DNA of 64,000 nucleotides, taken from NCBI RefSeq assembly GCF_004167675.1, contig NZ_SEZQ01000002.1. One strand, written 5' to 3'. Position numbers and translations under genes: made by a program. The first letter of the stretch is position 1. Each line of letters starts with the position of its first letter. Source of the stretch: Aliivibrio finisterrensis_A (lineage in GTDB: Bacteria; Pseudomonadota; Gammaproteobacteria; Enterobacterales; Vibrionaceae). Below are positions 28,092 to 36,519 of this stretch, piece by piece. The notes under the pieces were generated by a model. The model searched no databases. It saw nothing but the letters and a program-made list of their open reading frames with translations, and was not told the origin of the DNA.

Positions 28092-28111
28092 ACGTTAATA
28101 CATTTTTTGGA

Positions 28112-28990
28112 TTACACTTTTGCTTTAACCGCTTTGATTAGTACAGACGTATCCATTCGACCTAACCCTTGTTCTTGCAGGTTTTTGTATTCCTGATCGA
28201 CTTCTTCTGTGAGAGGCAGCTTAATACCATGAGCTTTTGCTTCATCTAAGCAAATTCCTAAATCTTTTCTCATCCAATCAATCGCAAAACCAAAATCAAA
28301 CTTGTCTTGTGCCATAGTGCTTGCACGGTTTTCCATTTGCCATGAACCTGCAGCACCGTGTTTGAGCGTATCAACCACAAGATCAATATCTAAATTGGCT
28401 TTTTCAGCAAGAATAAGCGCTTCACTTAGGCCTTTTAAGACTCCAGCGATACAGATTTGATTCGCCATTTTGCAGCGTTGGCCTTGGCCATTTTCACCAA
28501 GAAGAGTAATGGCTTTAGCAAAGCTTTGAATCACAGGCTTTGCGATATTGAATGCTGCTTCATTACCGCCACACATCACGGTTAATACACCGTTCTCAGC
28601 ACCGGCCTGACCACCAGAGACAGGCGCATCAATAAATTGATTACCTTGTGCTTTACACGCTTTTGCAAGTTCAACTGCTAAGGTAGCTGATGTGGTGGTA
28701 TTATCGACTAAGATAGCGCCTGGTTTTAAACCTGCAAGAACACCGTTTTCACCATAAATAACGCTACGAACATCGTCATCGTTACCGACGCAAACAAAAA
28801 CGATATCAGAATCTTCAGAGGCTTCGCGAGGAGTTGATGCTGATTGACCTTGGTATTCTGCTGCCCATTGCTTTGCTTTTTCTTCAGTACGGTTATATAC
28901 CGTAGTTGAAAAGCCTGCATTTTTTAAATGGCGAGCCATTGGGTAGCCCATTACGCCTAAACCTATGAAGCTAACATTAGTGATTTCCAT
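28112..28990 (-). CDS. NAD(P)-dependent beta-hydroxyacid dehydrogenase (GarR/3-hydroxyisobutyrate type)
   Basis: A 292-residue reductase of the 3-hydroxyisobutyrate dehydrogenase family. It has the Rossmann motif FIGLGVMGYPMARHL at the start and the substrate motif DAPVSGGQAGAENGVLTVM (about residues 118-136). The catalytic Lys is in GQRCKMANQI. The C-terminal all-helical domain has the family pattern KDLGICLDEAKAHGI. Tartronate semialdehyde, 3-hydroxyisobutyrate and succinic semialdehyde are all used by close relatives, so the substrate cannot be fixed. The gene is monocistronic with its own terminator. Confidence 0.82.
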   Translation of the reverse strand: MEITNVSFIGLGVMGYPMARHLKNAGFSTTVYNRTEEKAKQWAAEYQGQSASTPREASEDSDIVFVCVGNDDDVRSVIYGENGVLAGLKPGAILVDNTTTSATLAVELAKACKAQGNQFIDAPVSGGQAGAENGVLTVMCGGNEAAFNIAKPVIQSFAKAITLLGENGQGQRCKMANQICIAGVLKGLSEALILAEKANLDIDLVVDTLKHGAAGSWQMENRASTMAQDKFDFGFAIDWMRKDLGICLDEAKAHGIKLPLTEEVDQEYKNLQEQGLGRMDTSVLIKAVKAKV

Positions 28991-29240
28991 GTCATTCCTT
29001 ATTATGTGCTGTTGTTATAAACGATTAAAACACAGCTTGTAACCATTTGACATAGGTCATATTGTATTTTTAAGTGATGGGATGATGGTTGAGTATTACA
29101 TTTATTATCAATTGCTTAACGCGAGTTGAAAAATTCCACACATATGAACATATTATATTTCATTTTAATAGGTATACTATATACTATACTTAAGATAATG
29201 AAGGTGTTCCTATTGAACATAATATTTGAAAGTAACCTGT

Positions 29241-29966
29241 ATGATAGAATTTTATACAAAAAATATTATTGAATGGCAGAGTTTGATGTTTGAAAAACAC
29301 AATTTAAAATTCAATATAACGCAATGGAAAGGCGATTTCTTTTCACATATAAAAACAACACCTGTTTTGAATGATCTTGTTTTTTCAGAAGTTAAGACGA
29401 CCCCATATAAAGCAGATTATATAAGTAATAAAAATAACAACCCAAAAGATACATTTTTATTGACATATAGTCGAAATCACTTTATCGGAGAGCAATATGG
29501 AAGAGTTTTCGATATAAAAAGACAAACGTTTTTGTTAAATATGAATGACGATTTTAATGGGAGATATGTTAATGATGGTAATACAAAGTCCTGCTTAATT
29601 CCCTTTGAATTAATAGAATCAAATTCACTGGATTCATTAATAAATAAATCATTATTTCATCACCCATTATACTCATCCATTGATTTGATTTTGAAATCAA
29701 TGAGTGTAACTGATTCTAATCATGTTCTTGATTTGAGATTAAAGTCAATTATTTATAATTTATCATTGAGTGATTTATTAGAAAAACATGACTTTATAGA
29801 TGATGTTAGAATTTTTATAAAAAGAGAAATTGCATTTGGAAAAAAAATCAACTTAGATGCATTGTGCTCACAATTTAATATGTCAAGAAGAAAAATGCAG
29901 TATATTTTTACTGAAAATAAAACAACGTATTTAGGGATAATAAAAGAAATAAAGGCAGAACTTTAA
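29241..29966 (+). CDS. AraC/XylS-like regulator, truncated at the C-terminus
   Basis: A 241-residue, strongly AT-rich gene. The N-terminal 175 residues are an unassigned sensor-like region. The C-terminal 45 contain the first helix-turn-helix of an AraC domain (INLDALCSQFNMSRRKMQYIFTENKTTYLGII). The protein then ends where the linker helix and second helix-turn-helix should follow. Beyond the stop, a different frame reads RTLNSLLKLKNMKSSS, which resembles an AraC linker helix, before ending. This suggests a frameshift plus loss of the rest. ATG 29241 is preferred over the TTG at 29226. It may be non-functional or bind DNA with one motif only. Confidence 0.6.
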   Translation: MIEFYTKNIIEWQSLMFEKHNLKFNITQWKGDFFSHIKTTPVLNDLVFSEVKTTPYKADYISNKNNNPKDTFLLTYSRNHFIGEQYGRVFDIKRQTFLLNMNDDFNGRYVNDGNTKSCLIPFELIESNSLDSLINKSLFHHPLYSSIDLILKSMSVTDSNHVLDLRLKSIIYNLSLSDLLEKHDFIDDVRIFIKREIAFGKKINLDALCSQFNMSRRKMQYIFTENKTTYLGIIKEIKAEL

Positions 29967-30012
29967 ATTCATTATTAAAATTAAAAAATATGAAGTCCAG
30001 TTCTTAATGTAA

Positions 30013-30040
30013 GTAGCCTGTTTATTTATAAATAGGCTAC
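30013..30040 (+). terminator. Hairpin after the AraC-like gene
   Basis: GTAGCCT and AGGCTAC flank an inner TTTAT/ATAAA stem, giving about 12 bp in total. The T-tail is weak (CTGAGTTTTC). It lies 46 bases past the truncated AraC-like ORF. Confidence 0.6.
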
Positions 30041-30244
30041 CTGAGTTTTCATTAAATGCTATTATTAAGTACTAATGGGAATACTTTCAATACGTAAGTG
30101 TTTTATATTATATAAATGATAGGGTTCACATTTCCGATAACTTCTTTTTTAGTGCTTAATATATAATTTATTTATTTGTGTTTTATATAAATATAACCAA
30201 TTGCTCTTTTACGCTTTAAGTATAAGAGCAATTGAGTTATGTAT

Positions 30245-32107
30245 TTAATTTACAACATTAAGTGTAGCTAATTCAGTATTGAGTTTATTAGTTAATGAAG
30301 ATATGTCATCTGTTGCTAAAATAACACGTTCTACACCTTCTTTATTATCTTGAACAAGAAGATTAATATGCTCTAATTTAATGGTAATATCTTGAGTTAC
30401 AATGCTTTGTTCTTCTGATGAAGATGAAACTAATGTATTTATATTTGATATTTCTGATACTTTTAAAGATATGTTTTCAAATGCATTGCTTAATTCACTT
30501 GAAATCACTAATGATTCTTTAATTAAGCTAACATTACCATTCATATAGTTATCAACTAGGATTGATTGCTCTTGTAATTGAGTAATCATACTTTGAATGT
30601 TAACTGTTGAATCTTGTGTTTTCGCTGCTAGTGTTCTAACTTCGTCAGCAACAACGGCAAAACCTCTGCCTTGGTCACCTGCACGTGCTGCTTCAATTGC
30701 AGCATTTAAAGCCAATAAATTTGTTTGTTCAGATATGGTTTTGATTACATCAAGAACAGTACTAATTTGAGTTGAATATTCACGCAATGTTTTAACAATA
30801 TGCATGGTTTCATTTATAGCACCATCTATTTCTTGTGATATTTTTGAATATCGTGATAGTGTTTCTGTACTCTCTGTAATAATACGCATTGTATCAGAAG
30901 CAGAATTATCTGCTGATAAAGCATTATTCGCAATATCATTTGCAGTCAAAGATAGTTCAGTTGCTGCAGTGGCTACTTGAGCAATAGCAGAAAGTTCTTT
31001 TTGTGAATTCGATTTGTTTACTTTAATTATGTCAACAATATGATTTTGGTTATCAAATAGTTCGCTCATCATTGTTTGGGATGATGTAATGAAGTAGCTA
31101 AGGTTTTTATTTAGTATATTCAATGAATCTGATATGTTATCAAGTTCATTTCCTGCTCGTGAGAATGTATGATTACTAAATGTTCCATTTGACATTTCTT
31201 TAATCCATAACTCAATTTTAGGTAAATTTGATAACTCTTTTCTTAATAAATATGATGCTGAACTAATTAATAATGTTATTACAATTAATGAAGTGATAAT
31301 ACTAAAAATAAGATTATTAGTAGTTTCTTCAAGCATTCTATTTATTGGTATAAAAGTAAAGATTAAATTTCCATCATGTAGATTCTTTCGTATAACAGAA
31401 AATGAATCACCATTTTTATTCTGGTAAAATAGAGGCTCACCTTCAGTAAGATTGTTAAATATTGGGTTGTGTTTATAGAGTGACTTACCTAAAAATCTAG
31501 TATTTTTAGGATCTGAACTAAAAACTAATCCTTCTTGGTCTGATAGAATAAATTCTTTTTCATCTTCTTTAAGCAGAGAGCCTCCAGAAAAGTCAAACAA
31601 TAATACCCCTATAATTTTGTCTTCTTTTTTTATAGGTACAGACATTGATACAACCATTATATTAGTATCTGTTGATGGGTAAATTTTCGATTGATAAAAA
31701 TCATTATTAGTTAATACATTATTGAACCAATCTCTATTTGTTGCATTGAAATTTGGGATTATGCCATGTTTATTAAATGAAATACCATCTATGCCTGCAA
31801 CAACGACTTCAGCCAATTCATATCTTTCAGACAGCACTCTGGATAGTTTACGAATTTCAGTTTCTTTTTCATTTATATTTAACTGATCAAAGTTTTTAGA
31901 AAGGCTATCGGATACCGTCTGTAAGGTTTTACGATAATAAGTGACTGTATCATTATACTTATTATTTAATAGACTATTGTTGGTTTCTGATAACTGAGAG
32001 ATATAGTTGTTCATATCTTCAGTATTACGTTGATACAATGAGAAGGAAGAAATGGTTGTAGTGACTAAAATGACACTAAAAAGCATGATAATAATACGTT
32101 TAATCAT
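30245..32107 (-). CDS. Methyl-accepting chemotaxis protein with a Cache-type periplasmic sensor
   Basis: A 620-residue chemoreceptor. One membrane segment lies near residues 4-22, followed by about 240 residues of periplasmic Cache-like domain (with IPNFNATNRDWFNNVLTNN and IIGVLLFDFSGGSLL). A second membrane helix lies near 265-285. The cytoplasmic part ends in a signalling domain with NLLALNAAIEAARAGDQGRG followed by FAVVADEVRTLAAKT. The Cache type often binds amino acids or small acids; the ligand here is unknown. The gene is AT-rich like its AraC-like neighbour, unlike the flanking genes. ATG 32107 or GTG 32119 could be the start. Confidence 0.87.
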   Translation of the reverse strand: MIKRIIIMLFSVILVTTTISSFSLYQRNTEDMNNYISQLSETNNSLLNNKYNDTVTYYRKTLQTVSDSLSKNFDQLNINEKETEIRKLSRVLSERYELAEVVVAGIDGISFNKHGIIPNFNATNRDWFNNVLTNNDFYQSKIYPSTDTNIMVVSMSVPIKKEDKIIGVLLFDFSGGSLLKEDEKEFILSDQEGLVFSSDPKNTRFLGKSLYKHNPIFNNLTEGEPLFYQNKNGDSFSVIRKNLHDGNLIFTFIPINRMLEETTNNLIFSIITSLIVITLLISSASYLLRKELSNLPKIELWIKEMSNGTFSNHTFSRAGNELDNISDSLNILNKNLSYFITSSQTMMSELFDNQNHIVDIIKVNKSNSQKELSAIAQVATAATELSLTANDIANNALSADNSASDTMRIITESTETLSRYSKISQEIDGAINETMHIVKTLREYSTQISTVLDVIKTISEQTNLLALNAAIEAARAGDQGRGFAVVADEVRTLAAKTQDSTVNIQSMITQLQEQSILVDNYMNGNVSLIKESLVISSELSNAFENISLKVSEISNINTLVSSSSEEQSIVTQDITIKLEHINLLVQDNKEGVERVILATDDISSLTNKLNTELATLNVVN

Positions 32108-32119
32108 GTTGGAATTCAC

Positions 32120-32502
32120 TCGTTCTGTACTTGTTAATAACTTGGTTCTTATGTTGATTTTTATTAAAATACTAACTGATATTGTTAGAGTTGTTGTTTA
32201 TTTAACATCAATCGGTTGTTTAATGTGAGGGGTTATAAGTAATGGTAATGACATACAGAAATTAACTCTTGGCTCATTAAAAGTACACATAAAATCAACA
32301 TCCAAATAACAAGAATAATATTAAAAATTCAAGGAAAATAAATAAAACCGTTTAATTTAATAACTATTTTAACGTGAAATATTTTTCATTGTGTGCAAAA
32401 TAATAGGCAAATTGTGCAAAAAATGAAAATATTTAAAGAAAATCACTTAAATGTAAATAAGGTAAATGATTTTTTGATAAGTAATTGGCGTTGTTGACAA
32501 AA
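32120..32502. other. AT-rich intergenic region upstream of the chemoreceptor
   Basis: 383 bases with no convincing gene. It contains the inverted repeat at 32377-32434 and presumably the chemoreceptor promoter. Confidence 0.6.
32377..32434. repeat. Long imperfect inverted repeat enclosing two GTGCAAAA copies
   Basis: AAATATTTTTCATT (32377-32390) faces AATGAAAATATTT (32422-32434), pairing with one base missing. Between them GTGCAAAA occurs at 32393-32400 and 32414-32421, 21 bases apart (about two helical turns). The layout suggests a regulatory site rather than a terminator. Confidence 0.45.
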
Positions 32503-32733
32503 TCAAGTGAGGAACTGATCTTGTTTACGATCTTTTACTGCTTCATTTCTTGGATGTTTATCGACCCAGAAACCCGCATTTTTTCGGGGTAGTGTTAACG
32601 GAGTACGGCCTTTGACCGTTTGTGGTAAAATCAACGGAACATCCATTAACTTAAATGAAACCTCTGTTTCGCTTTCTGTGATACGTCGTGCATTTCTACG
32701 TTTTAACGGCTGAGTGGCAATCCCAAAAGTCAC
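32503..32733 (-). CDS. Small basic hypothetical protein
   Basis: A possible 76-residue protein rich in Arg, Lys and Pro (KRRNARRITE, LPRKNAGFWVDKHPRN). I do not recognise the family. Base composition is clearly higher in GC than the AT-rich stretch beside it, and the frame stays open upstream into the DUF3087 gene's end. The only near start is a GTG at 32733 without a Shine-Dalgarno sequence, 42 bases after the DUF3087 stop. It may be a small real gene in the same transcript or a remnant. Confidence 0.4.
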   Translation of the reverse strand: MTFGIATQPLKRRNARRITESETEVSFKLMDVPLILPQTVKGRTPLTLPRKNAGFWVDKHPRNEAVKDRKQDQFLT

Positions 32734-32774
32734 GCTGCCACAGTGTGCGGTTGTACTTGTTCTAATTTGTGATT

Positions 32775-33323
32775 TTAGCTTTCGATTTGAGCAACAGCAC
32801 TGTACCTATCTAGCCAGTCGACAGTAAAGTCATCAAGTTCAAGCGTTAAGTTCATTTCTGCTGCTTGTTCATATACTTCATTTAAGCTTTTCTGAACGGC
32901 AGTAATGGTAAGCGTGTTGTTATCCAAGGTGAATACTTGCTGCTGAGTGGTGTAATAAAAAGCGAGGATCAGCAGAGAGTCGTGATCATTTCTTGCTGCT
33001 TTTTCTTTAATCTTAGCTAATTTACGATAGATGCGATTATGGACTTGTTTCAGCTTCCATACGTACATAATCTCATCAAAATAGGGATGGCTTTTTACTT
33101 TATTCATGATCACTGAACTTATTATTACCGCTAAGATAACACCAAGGACATTAAGGTGAAAATTACCGGTAGAGCCTGATTCAGTAACGCCTTCTGAGCC
33201 AAATAGTGAAATCAGAATGGAACCAAATAAAATGGCTAATATGGCAAGGCAACCGACAAAACCCACCATGACTAAGTTAGTTTTTTTGCGATAAGTGTCT
33301 TTGTCTATAGTTAAGATCTTCAT
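32775..33323 (-). CDS. DUF3087-family membrane protein
   Basis: A 182-residue protein of unknown function. Two membrane helices occur at about residues 17-40 and 56-73. The C-terminal hundred residues are soluble and mostly helical, starting SHPYFDEIMYVWKLKQVHNRIYRKL. The overall pattern (short cytoplasmic start IDKDTYRKKTN, two helices, helical tail) fits DUF3087, which is frequent in Vibrio and relatives. No functional residues can be named. Confidence 0.7.
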   Translation of the reverse strand: MKILTIDKDTYRKKTNLVMVGFVGCLAILAILFGSILISLFGSEGVTESGSTGNFHLNVLGVILAVIISSVIMNKVKSHPYFDEIMYVWKLKQVHNRIYRKLAKIKEKAARNDHDSLLILAFYYTTQQQVFTLDNNTLTITAVQKSLNEVYEQAAEMNLTLELDDFTVDWLDRYSAVAQIES

Positions 33324-33451
33324 GGTACATCATTCTCAATGAAAGTAAGTAGAAGATGCAGTGTAGTGCAAAAAGAAATGAAATTGGAATTAAGAAAGAG
33401 TAACCGTTAGTTCCATCAAAGTTTTATCAAGAAATAGATGATGTTAAGGAC

Positions 33452-33485
33452 AAAAAGCCATATCAAATTGAGTGATATGGCTTTG
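33452..33485 (-). terminator. Terminator of the ArsP-like permease gene
   Basis: AAAGCCATATCA (33454-33465) pairs perfectly with TGATATGGCTTT (33473-33484). On the minus strand a T-run follows, 36 bases past the permease stop. Confidence 0.85.
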
Positions 33486-33520
33486 TTAGTGTTACCCATT
33501 CTTTTTGAAGTGTTTAATCT

Positions 33521-34441
33521 TTAGAAGATAAATTGATATAAGAAGCCCGCACCAATTGCCATGCCTAAAATTACCACTAAGAACGCAGCAATCATTTGGT
33601 TTTTGAAGATAGATTTAAGTAAAATCACTTCGGTTAAACTTGCCCCTGCGCTGCCAATGATTAACGCCATTACTGCGCCAAGACTCATCCCTTTTGCTGC
33701 TAGTGCTGCACTTAGTGGAATAACCGCTTCAGCACGAATGTAAAGAGGAATACCAATGACTGCGGCAACTGGAATCGCAAATGGGTTATTTTCACTTGCC
33801 ACGCTAGCAACGAATTCTGTTGGCATAAAGCCATAAATCATTGAGCCAAGAGCAATACCACCAATTAAATAAGGCAATACTTTCTTAAAATCAGTCCAAG
33901 TACTGTTCCAAATCTTCATCCATTTACTTTGAGGTGCTTTTTTCGCAGCGCCACAGGTTGAACCACAACATTTTGGTTCAGGTGCGATATACGCGCTTTC
34001 TTTTACGTATTTTTCAAAGCCCAGTTTTTCTAACGTGTAGCCTGCAATAATTGATACACCCATTGCAATCGCAAAGTAGAACACCGTCACTTTAAGACCA
34101 AACGTTACCGCAAACAGACCAATAATGATTGGGTTTAATAGTGGACTTGCAAATAAGAACACCATCATGGTGCCAAAACCTGCTTTAGCTCGCAGCAGAC
34201 CTTTCAAAAAAGGAATGGTTGAGCATGAGCAAAACGGCGTAATTGCACCAAGTAAGCCGGCAACAATATAGCCTCGGCCATTTTTCCCACTCAGGATGCT
34301 TTGGATCTTCGCTGGTGGAATGTATTCCTGTAAGACACCAACAAGGTAGCTAATTAATAGGAACAGTACAGTTAATTCTGCCGCTAAAAAAGCGAACATA
34401 TTTAAGGTGTCCATCACCATATCTTGTGTAATTGTAAACAT
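33521..34441 (-). CDS. ArsP/DUF318-family permease (UPF0718), probable metalloid or metal exporter
   Basis: A 306-residue inner-membrane protein with about eight to nine helices. Two halves each carry conserved small-residue motifs; TPFCSCSTIPFLKGLL (about residues 66-81) is the signature of the ArsP_1 family, whose members export trivalent organoarsenicals. A central cytoplasmic linker carries a CCGSTCGAAKK cysteine cluster that may bind a metal. The gene is divergent from an ArsR-type regulator with shared operators, which supports a metal or metalloid role; the actual substrate is inferred. Confidence 0.8.
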   Translation of the reverse strand: MFTITQDMVMDTLNMFAFLAAELTVLFLLISYLVGVLQEYIPPAKIQSILSGKNGRGYIVAGLLGAITPFCSCSTIPFLKGLLRAKAGFGTMMVFLFASPLLNPIIIGLFAVTFGLKVTVFYFAIAMGVSIIAGYTLEKLGFEKYVKESAYIAPEPKCCGSTCGAAKKAPQSKWMKIWNSTWTDFKKVLPYLIGGIALGSMIYGFMPTEFVASVASENNPFAIPVAAVIGIPLYIRAEAVIPLSAALAAKGMSLGAVMALIIGSAGASLTEVILLKSIFKNQMIAAFLVVILGMAIGAGFLYQFIF

Positions 34442-34453
34442 AATCTAAATCTC

Positions 34454-34526
34454 TATATTTCTGGAATAATCGAAATATACGCGTAAGCATTAGCGTGATC
34501 AAGTTATTTCTAGTATTATCGAAATA
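34454..34526. promoter_or_regulatory. Two ArsR-type operator copies in the divergent promoter
   Basis: Two 24-bp elements share the form ATTTC-N10-GAAAT. The first has arms at 34454-34461 and 34472-34479, the second at 34505-34510 and 34521-34526. Even the spacers are similar (ATAATC and ATTATC at their ends). One copy lies before each divergent gene, so one regulator can repress both the permease and itself. Confidence 0.72.
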
Positions 34527-34547
34527 TAAATTTAAAGAGGACGCATC

Positions 34548-34856
34548 ATGGATATCGAGATTGTTGCTAAAGCACTGAAAGAATTAGGCCATCCAACACG
34601 CTTGGCTATTTATAAAAGTGTAGTGAGAGCTGGCTACCAAGGTATAGCAGTTGGTGGGCTTCAAGAAAAATTGGATATTCCGGGTTCTACATTGTCTCAT
34701 CATGTATCAGGCTTAGCTTCTGCTGGATTAATTTCTCAACGTCGTGAGGGGCGCACTCTGTTTTGTGTGGCTGAATATGAGAAGCTGACGTCAGTGATTG
34801 GTTTTTTACAAGACGAATGTTGTTTTGATGAAACGTGTGATAACGAGGAGCAATAA
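34548..34856 (+). CDS. ArsR-family metal-responsive repressor
   Basis: A 102-residue winged-helix repressor. It contains ALKELGHPTRLAIYKSV (dimer and first helices) and IPGSTLSHHVSGLASAGLISQRREGR (recognition helix and wing). Cysteines cluster at the C-terminal end (DECCFDETCDN), a plausible metal or metalloid site; the classical CVC motif in the recognition helix is absent. AGAGGA precedes the start. It faces the permease gene across duplicated operators and precedes ogt by one base. Confidence 0.88.
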   Translation: MDIEIVAKALKELGHPTRLAIYKSVVRAGYQGIAVGGLQEKLDIPGSTLSHHVSGLASAGLISQRREGRTLFCVAEYEKLTSVIGFLQDECCFDETCDNEEQ

Positions 34857-34857
34857 A

Positions 34858-35331
34858 ATGAATGTGTATACTCGATTTGAAAGTCCATTAGGTCTTGTTA
34901 CTGTTAATGCAAATGACGATGGCTTACTTGGTGTTTGGTTTGAAAGTCATGAGATGGAATTAAGTGATTTTGGAACGCAAGCAGATGACCATCCTATTTT
35001 GAAATTGACCGTTCTTCAATTGCAGGAATATTTTAACGGCGAACGTCGTGAATTTTCTATTCCATTAGCGGCAAATGGCACAGAGTTTCAAAATAAGGTA
35101 TGGAAAGCATTAACAACAATCCCTTATGGTGAAACCTGGTGCTATAAAGATCTTGCCATTGCGGTAGGTAACCCAAAGGCGTCTCAAGCGGTTGGTGGGG
35201 CTAATGGTAAAAATCCAATATCAATTATCGTTCCTTGCCATCGTGTGATTGGTAAAAATGGCAGCTTAACGGGCTATGCTGGTGGGGTTGACATCAAACA
35301 AGCATTATTAAAACTAGAAGGTATACGTTAA
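34858..35331 (+). CDS. ogt: Methylated-DNA-protein cysteine methyltransferase
   Basis: A 157-residue DNA repair protein that removes methyl groups from O6-methylguanine onto its own cysteine. The active site reads IIVPCHRVIGKNG (Cys about residue 125), followed by LTGYAGG. The helix-turn-helix region VWKALTTIPYGETWCYKDLA precedes it. It lacks the Ada N-terminal zinc domain, so it is Ogt-like. ATG 34858 has GAGGAG 7 bases upstream; an earlier in-frame ATG at 34798 lies inside the ArsR gene and adds 20 residues foreign to the family. It starts one base after the ArsR stop. Confidence 0.92.
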   Translation: MNVYTRFESPLGLVTVNANDDGLLGVWFESHEMELSDFGTQADDHPILKLTVLQLQEYFNGERREFSIPLAANGTEFQNKVWKALTTIPYGETWCYKDLAIAVGNPKASQAVGGANGKNPISIIVPCHRVIGKNGSLTGYAGGVDIKQALLKLEGIR

Positions 35332-35381
35332 TTTTGTAGTACGTTACACTGATGTGAATTATGGACGATGAAGGAATAACA

Positions 35382-36428
35382 ATGCACGCACTATTAAGAG
35401 TCATTGCTAACGTAATTAATAAGCATTTTATGGCGATTAATATGTATACGCTGATGTTCCTTCTTATCAGTTACGTCGCGTTAAGTTGGATAGGGTTAAC
35501 CTTGGCTAATGAACCTCATTTAACCGATAACCTATCTAGCTTTTTTTACTATATCGTTACCACCAGTAGTACCGTAGGGTATGGTGATTTAAGCCCAACT
35601 ACCGATCATGGTCGACTCTTTTCTGCCTTGTTTATTATTCCATGTGGTGTGGGACTATTTGCACTGTCTGTGGGTCGAATTGCGGTCTTCTTTACTGATT
35701 TTTGGCGTACAAACCGAAGAGGGAAACAAAATTTGAACTTAGAGAATCACATTATTGTTATTGGCATTAATAGTGCCAGAACCCCTCATCTGATTGAAAT
35801 GCTAAAGCGTGAAGAGCAAGGCCGTCGTGAAGTCGTTGTGGTGTCTTGTGAGTACGAAGAATCGCCATTTGGTGCTGATGTGCATTTTGTACGAGTGAAT
35901 TCGTTTACCGATGCAACAGAGATGGAACGCTCAAACTTATCAAAAGCCAGTGCGGTTATTGTTGATACCGATTTGGATGATGCAACGTTAACCATTAGTT
36001 TATTTGTCGCCGAGCAAAACAGCGACGCGCATTTAGTCGCTCACTTTGAAGACTCAATTAAACGAGATTTGTTGCATAAGTACTGCCCAAACTCTGAGTG
36101 TATTTCATCATTATCAACAGAATTAGTCGCAAAATCAGTGATGGATAAGGGCTCAAGCTTTATTCACTCTGAGTTAGTCAGTGCTCACGAGGGCCAAACT
36201 CAATATTCCATTGAAGTACCCAAGGGGGTTGATCGTTTTAGTCTGGAATCTGTGTATTCATCCTTCAAAAAGCAACATGAAGCGACGATTATTGCAACTC
36301 AACAAAAAGATCAGAGCTGTAAAGTTAACCCAAGTTTGGAAACACAACTGACTTCTGGTGATGTCATTTATTACATTGCAGATGAACGTATTGTGGATTT
36401 AAATTGGCAGAAAACCATACTTAATTAA
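35382..36428 (+). CDS. Two-helix potassium channel with RCK (TrkA) domain
   Basis: A 348-residue channel. Two membrane helices (about residues 22-42 and 78-100) flank a pore loop with selectivity filter STVGYGDLSP, a perfect K+ signature. The cytoplasmic part has an RCK Rossmann fold beginning HIIVIGINSARTPHLIEML and a C-terminal TrkA-C-like subdomain. Such channels are gated by nucleotides or Ca2+; the glycines of the nucleotide loop are partly replaced (GINSAR), so nucleotide binding is uncertain. I chose ATG 35382 because GAAGGA lies 7 bases before it; ATG 35361 would add seven residues. Confidence 0.87.
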   Translation: MHALLRVIANVINKHFMAINMYTLMFLLISYVALSWIGLTLANEPHLTDNLSSFFYYIVTTSSTVGYGDLSPTTDHGRLFSALFIIPCGVGLFALSVGRIAVFFTDFWRTNRRGKQNLNLENHIIVIGINSARTPHLIEMLKREEQGRREVVVVSCEYEESPFGADVHFVRVNSFTDATEMERSNLSKASAVIVDTDLDDATLTISLFVAEQNSDAHLVAHFEDSIKRDLLHKYCPNSECISSLSTELVAKSVMDKGSSFIHSELVSAHEGQTQYSIEVPKGVDRFSLESVYSSFKKQHEATIIATQQKDQSCKVNPSLETQLTSGDVIYYIADERIVDLNWQKTILN

Positions 36429-36519
36429 AAGTTATTAAGGGTTTTGTAAAAAGTTCTATTGCACAAGGCTTTTCTCAAGATTAGAATGCGAACGATTTTC
36501 ATTTAATTGGTGAGTAAAC

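Larger units (their letters stand above)
27624..28111. other. Intergenic region upstream of the maltodextrin operon
   Basis: 488 bases without a gene. It contains the operon promoter region, the palindromic sites at 27817-27870 and the terminator of the dehydrogenase gene at 28065-28091. The stretch 27890-28060 is A/G-rich and shows no coding signal apart from very short ORFs. Confidence 0.6.

Noticed and set aside
34798..34857. Early start of ogt inside the ArsR gene
   Set aside because: The added residues are the ArsR coding region in another frame; GAGGAG is correctly placed only for ATG 34858.
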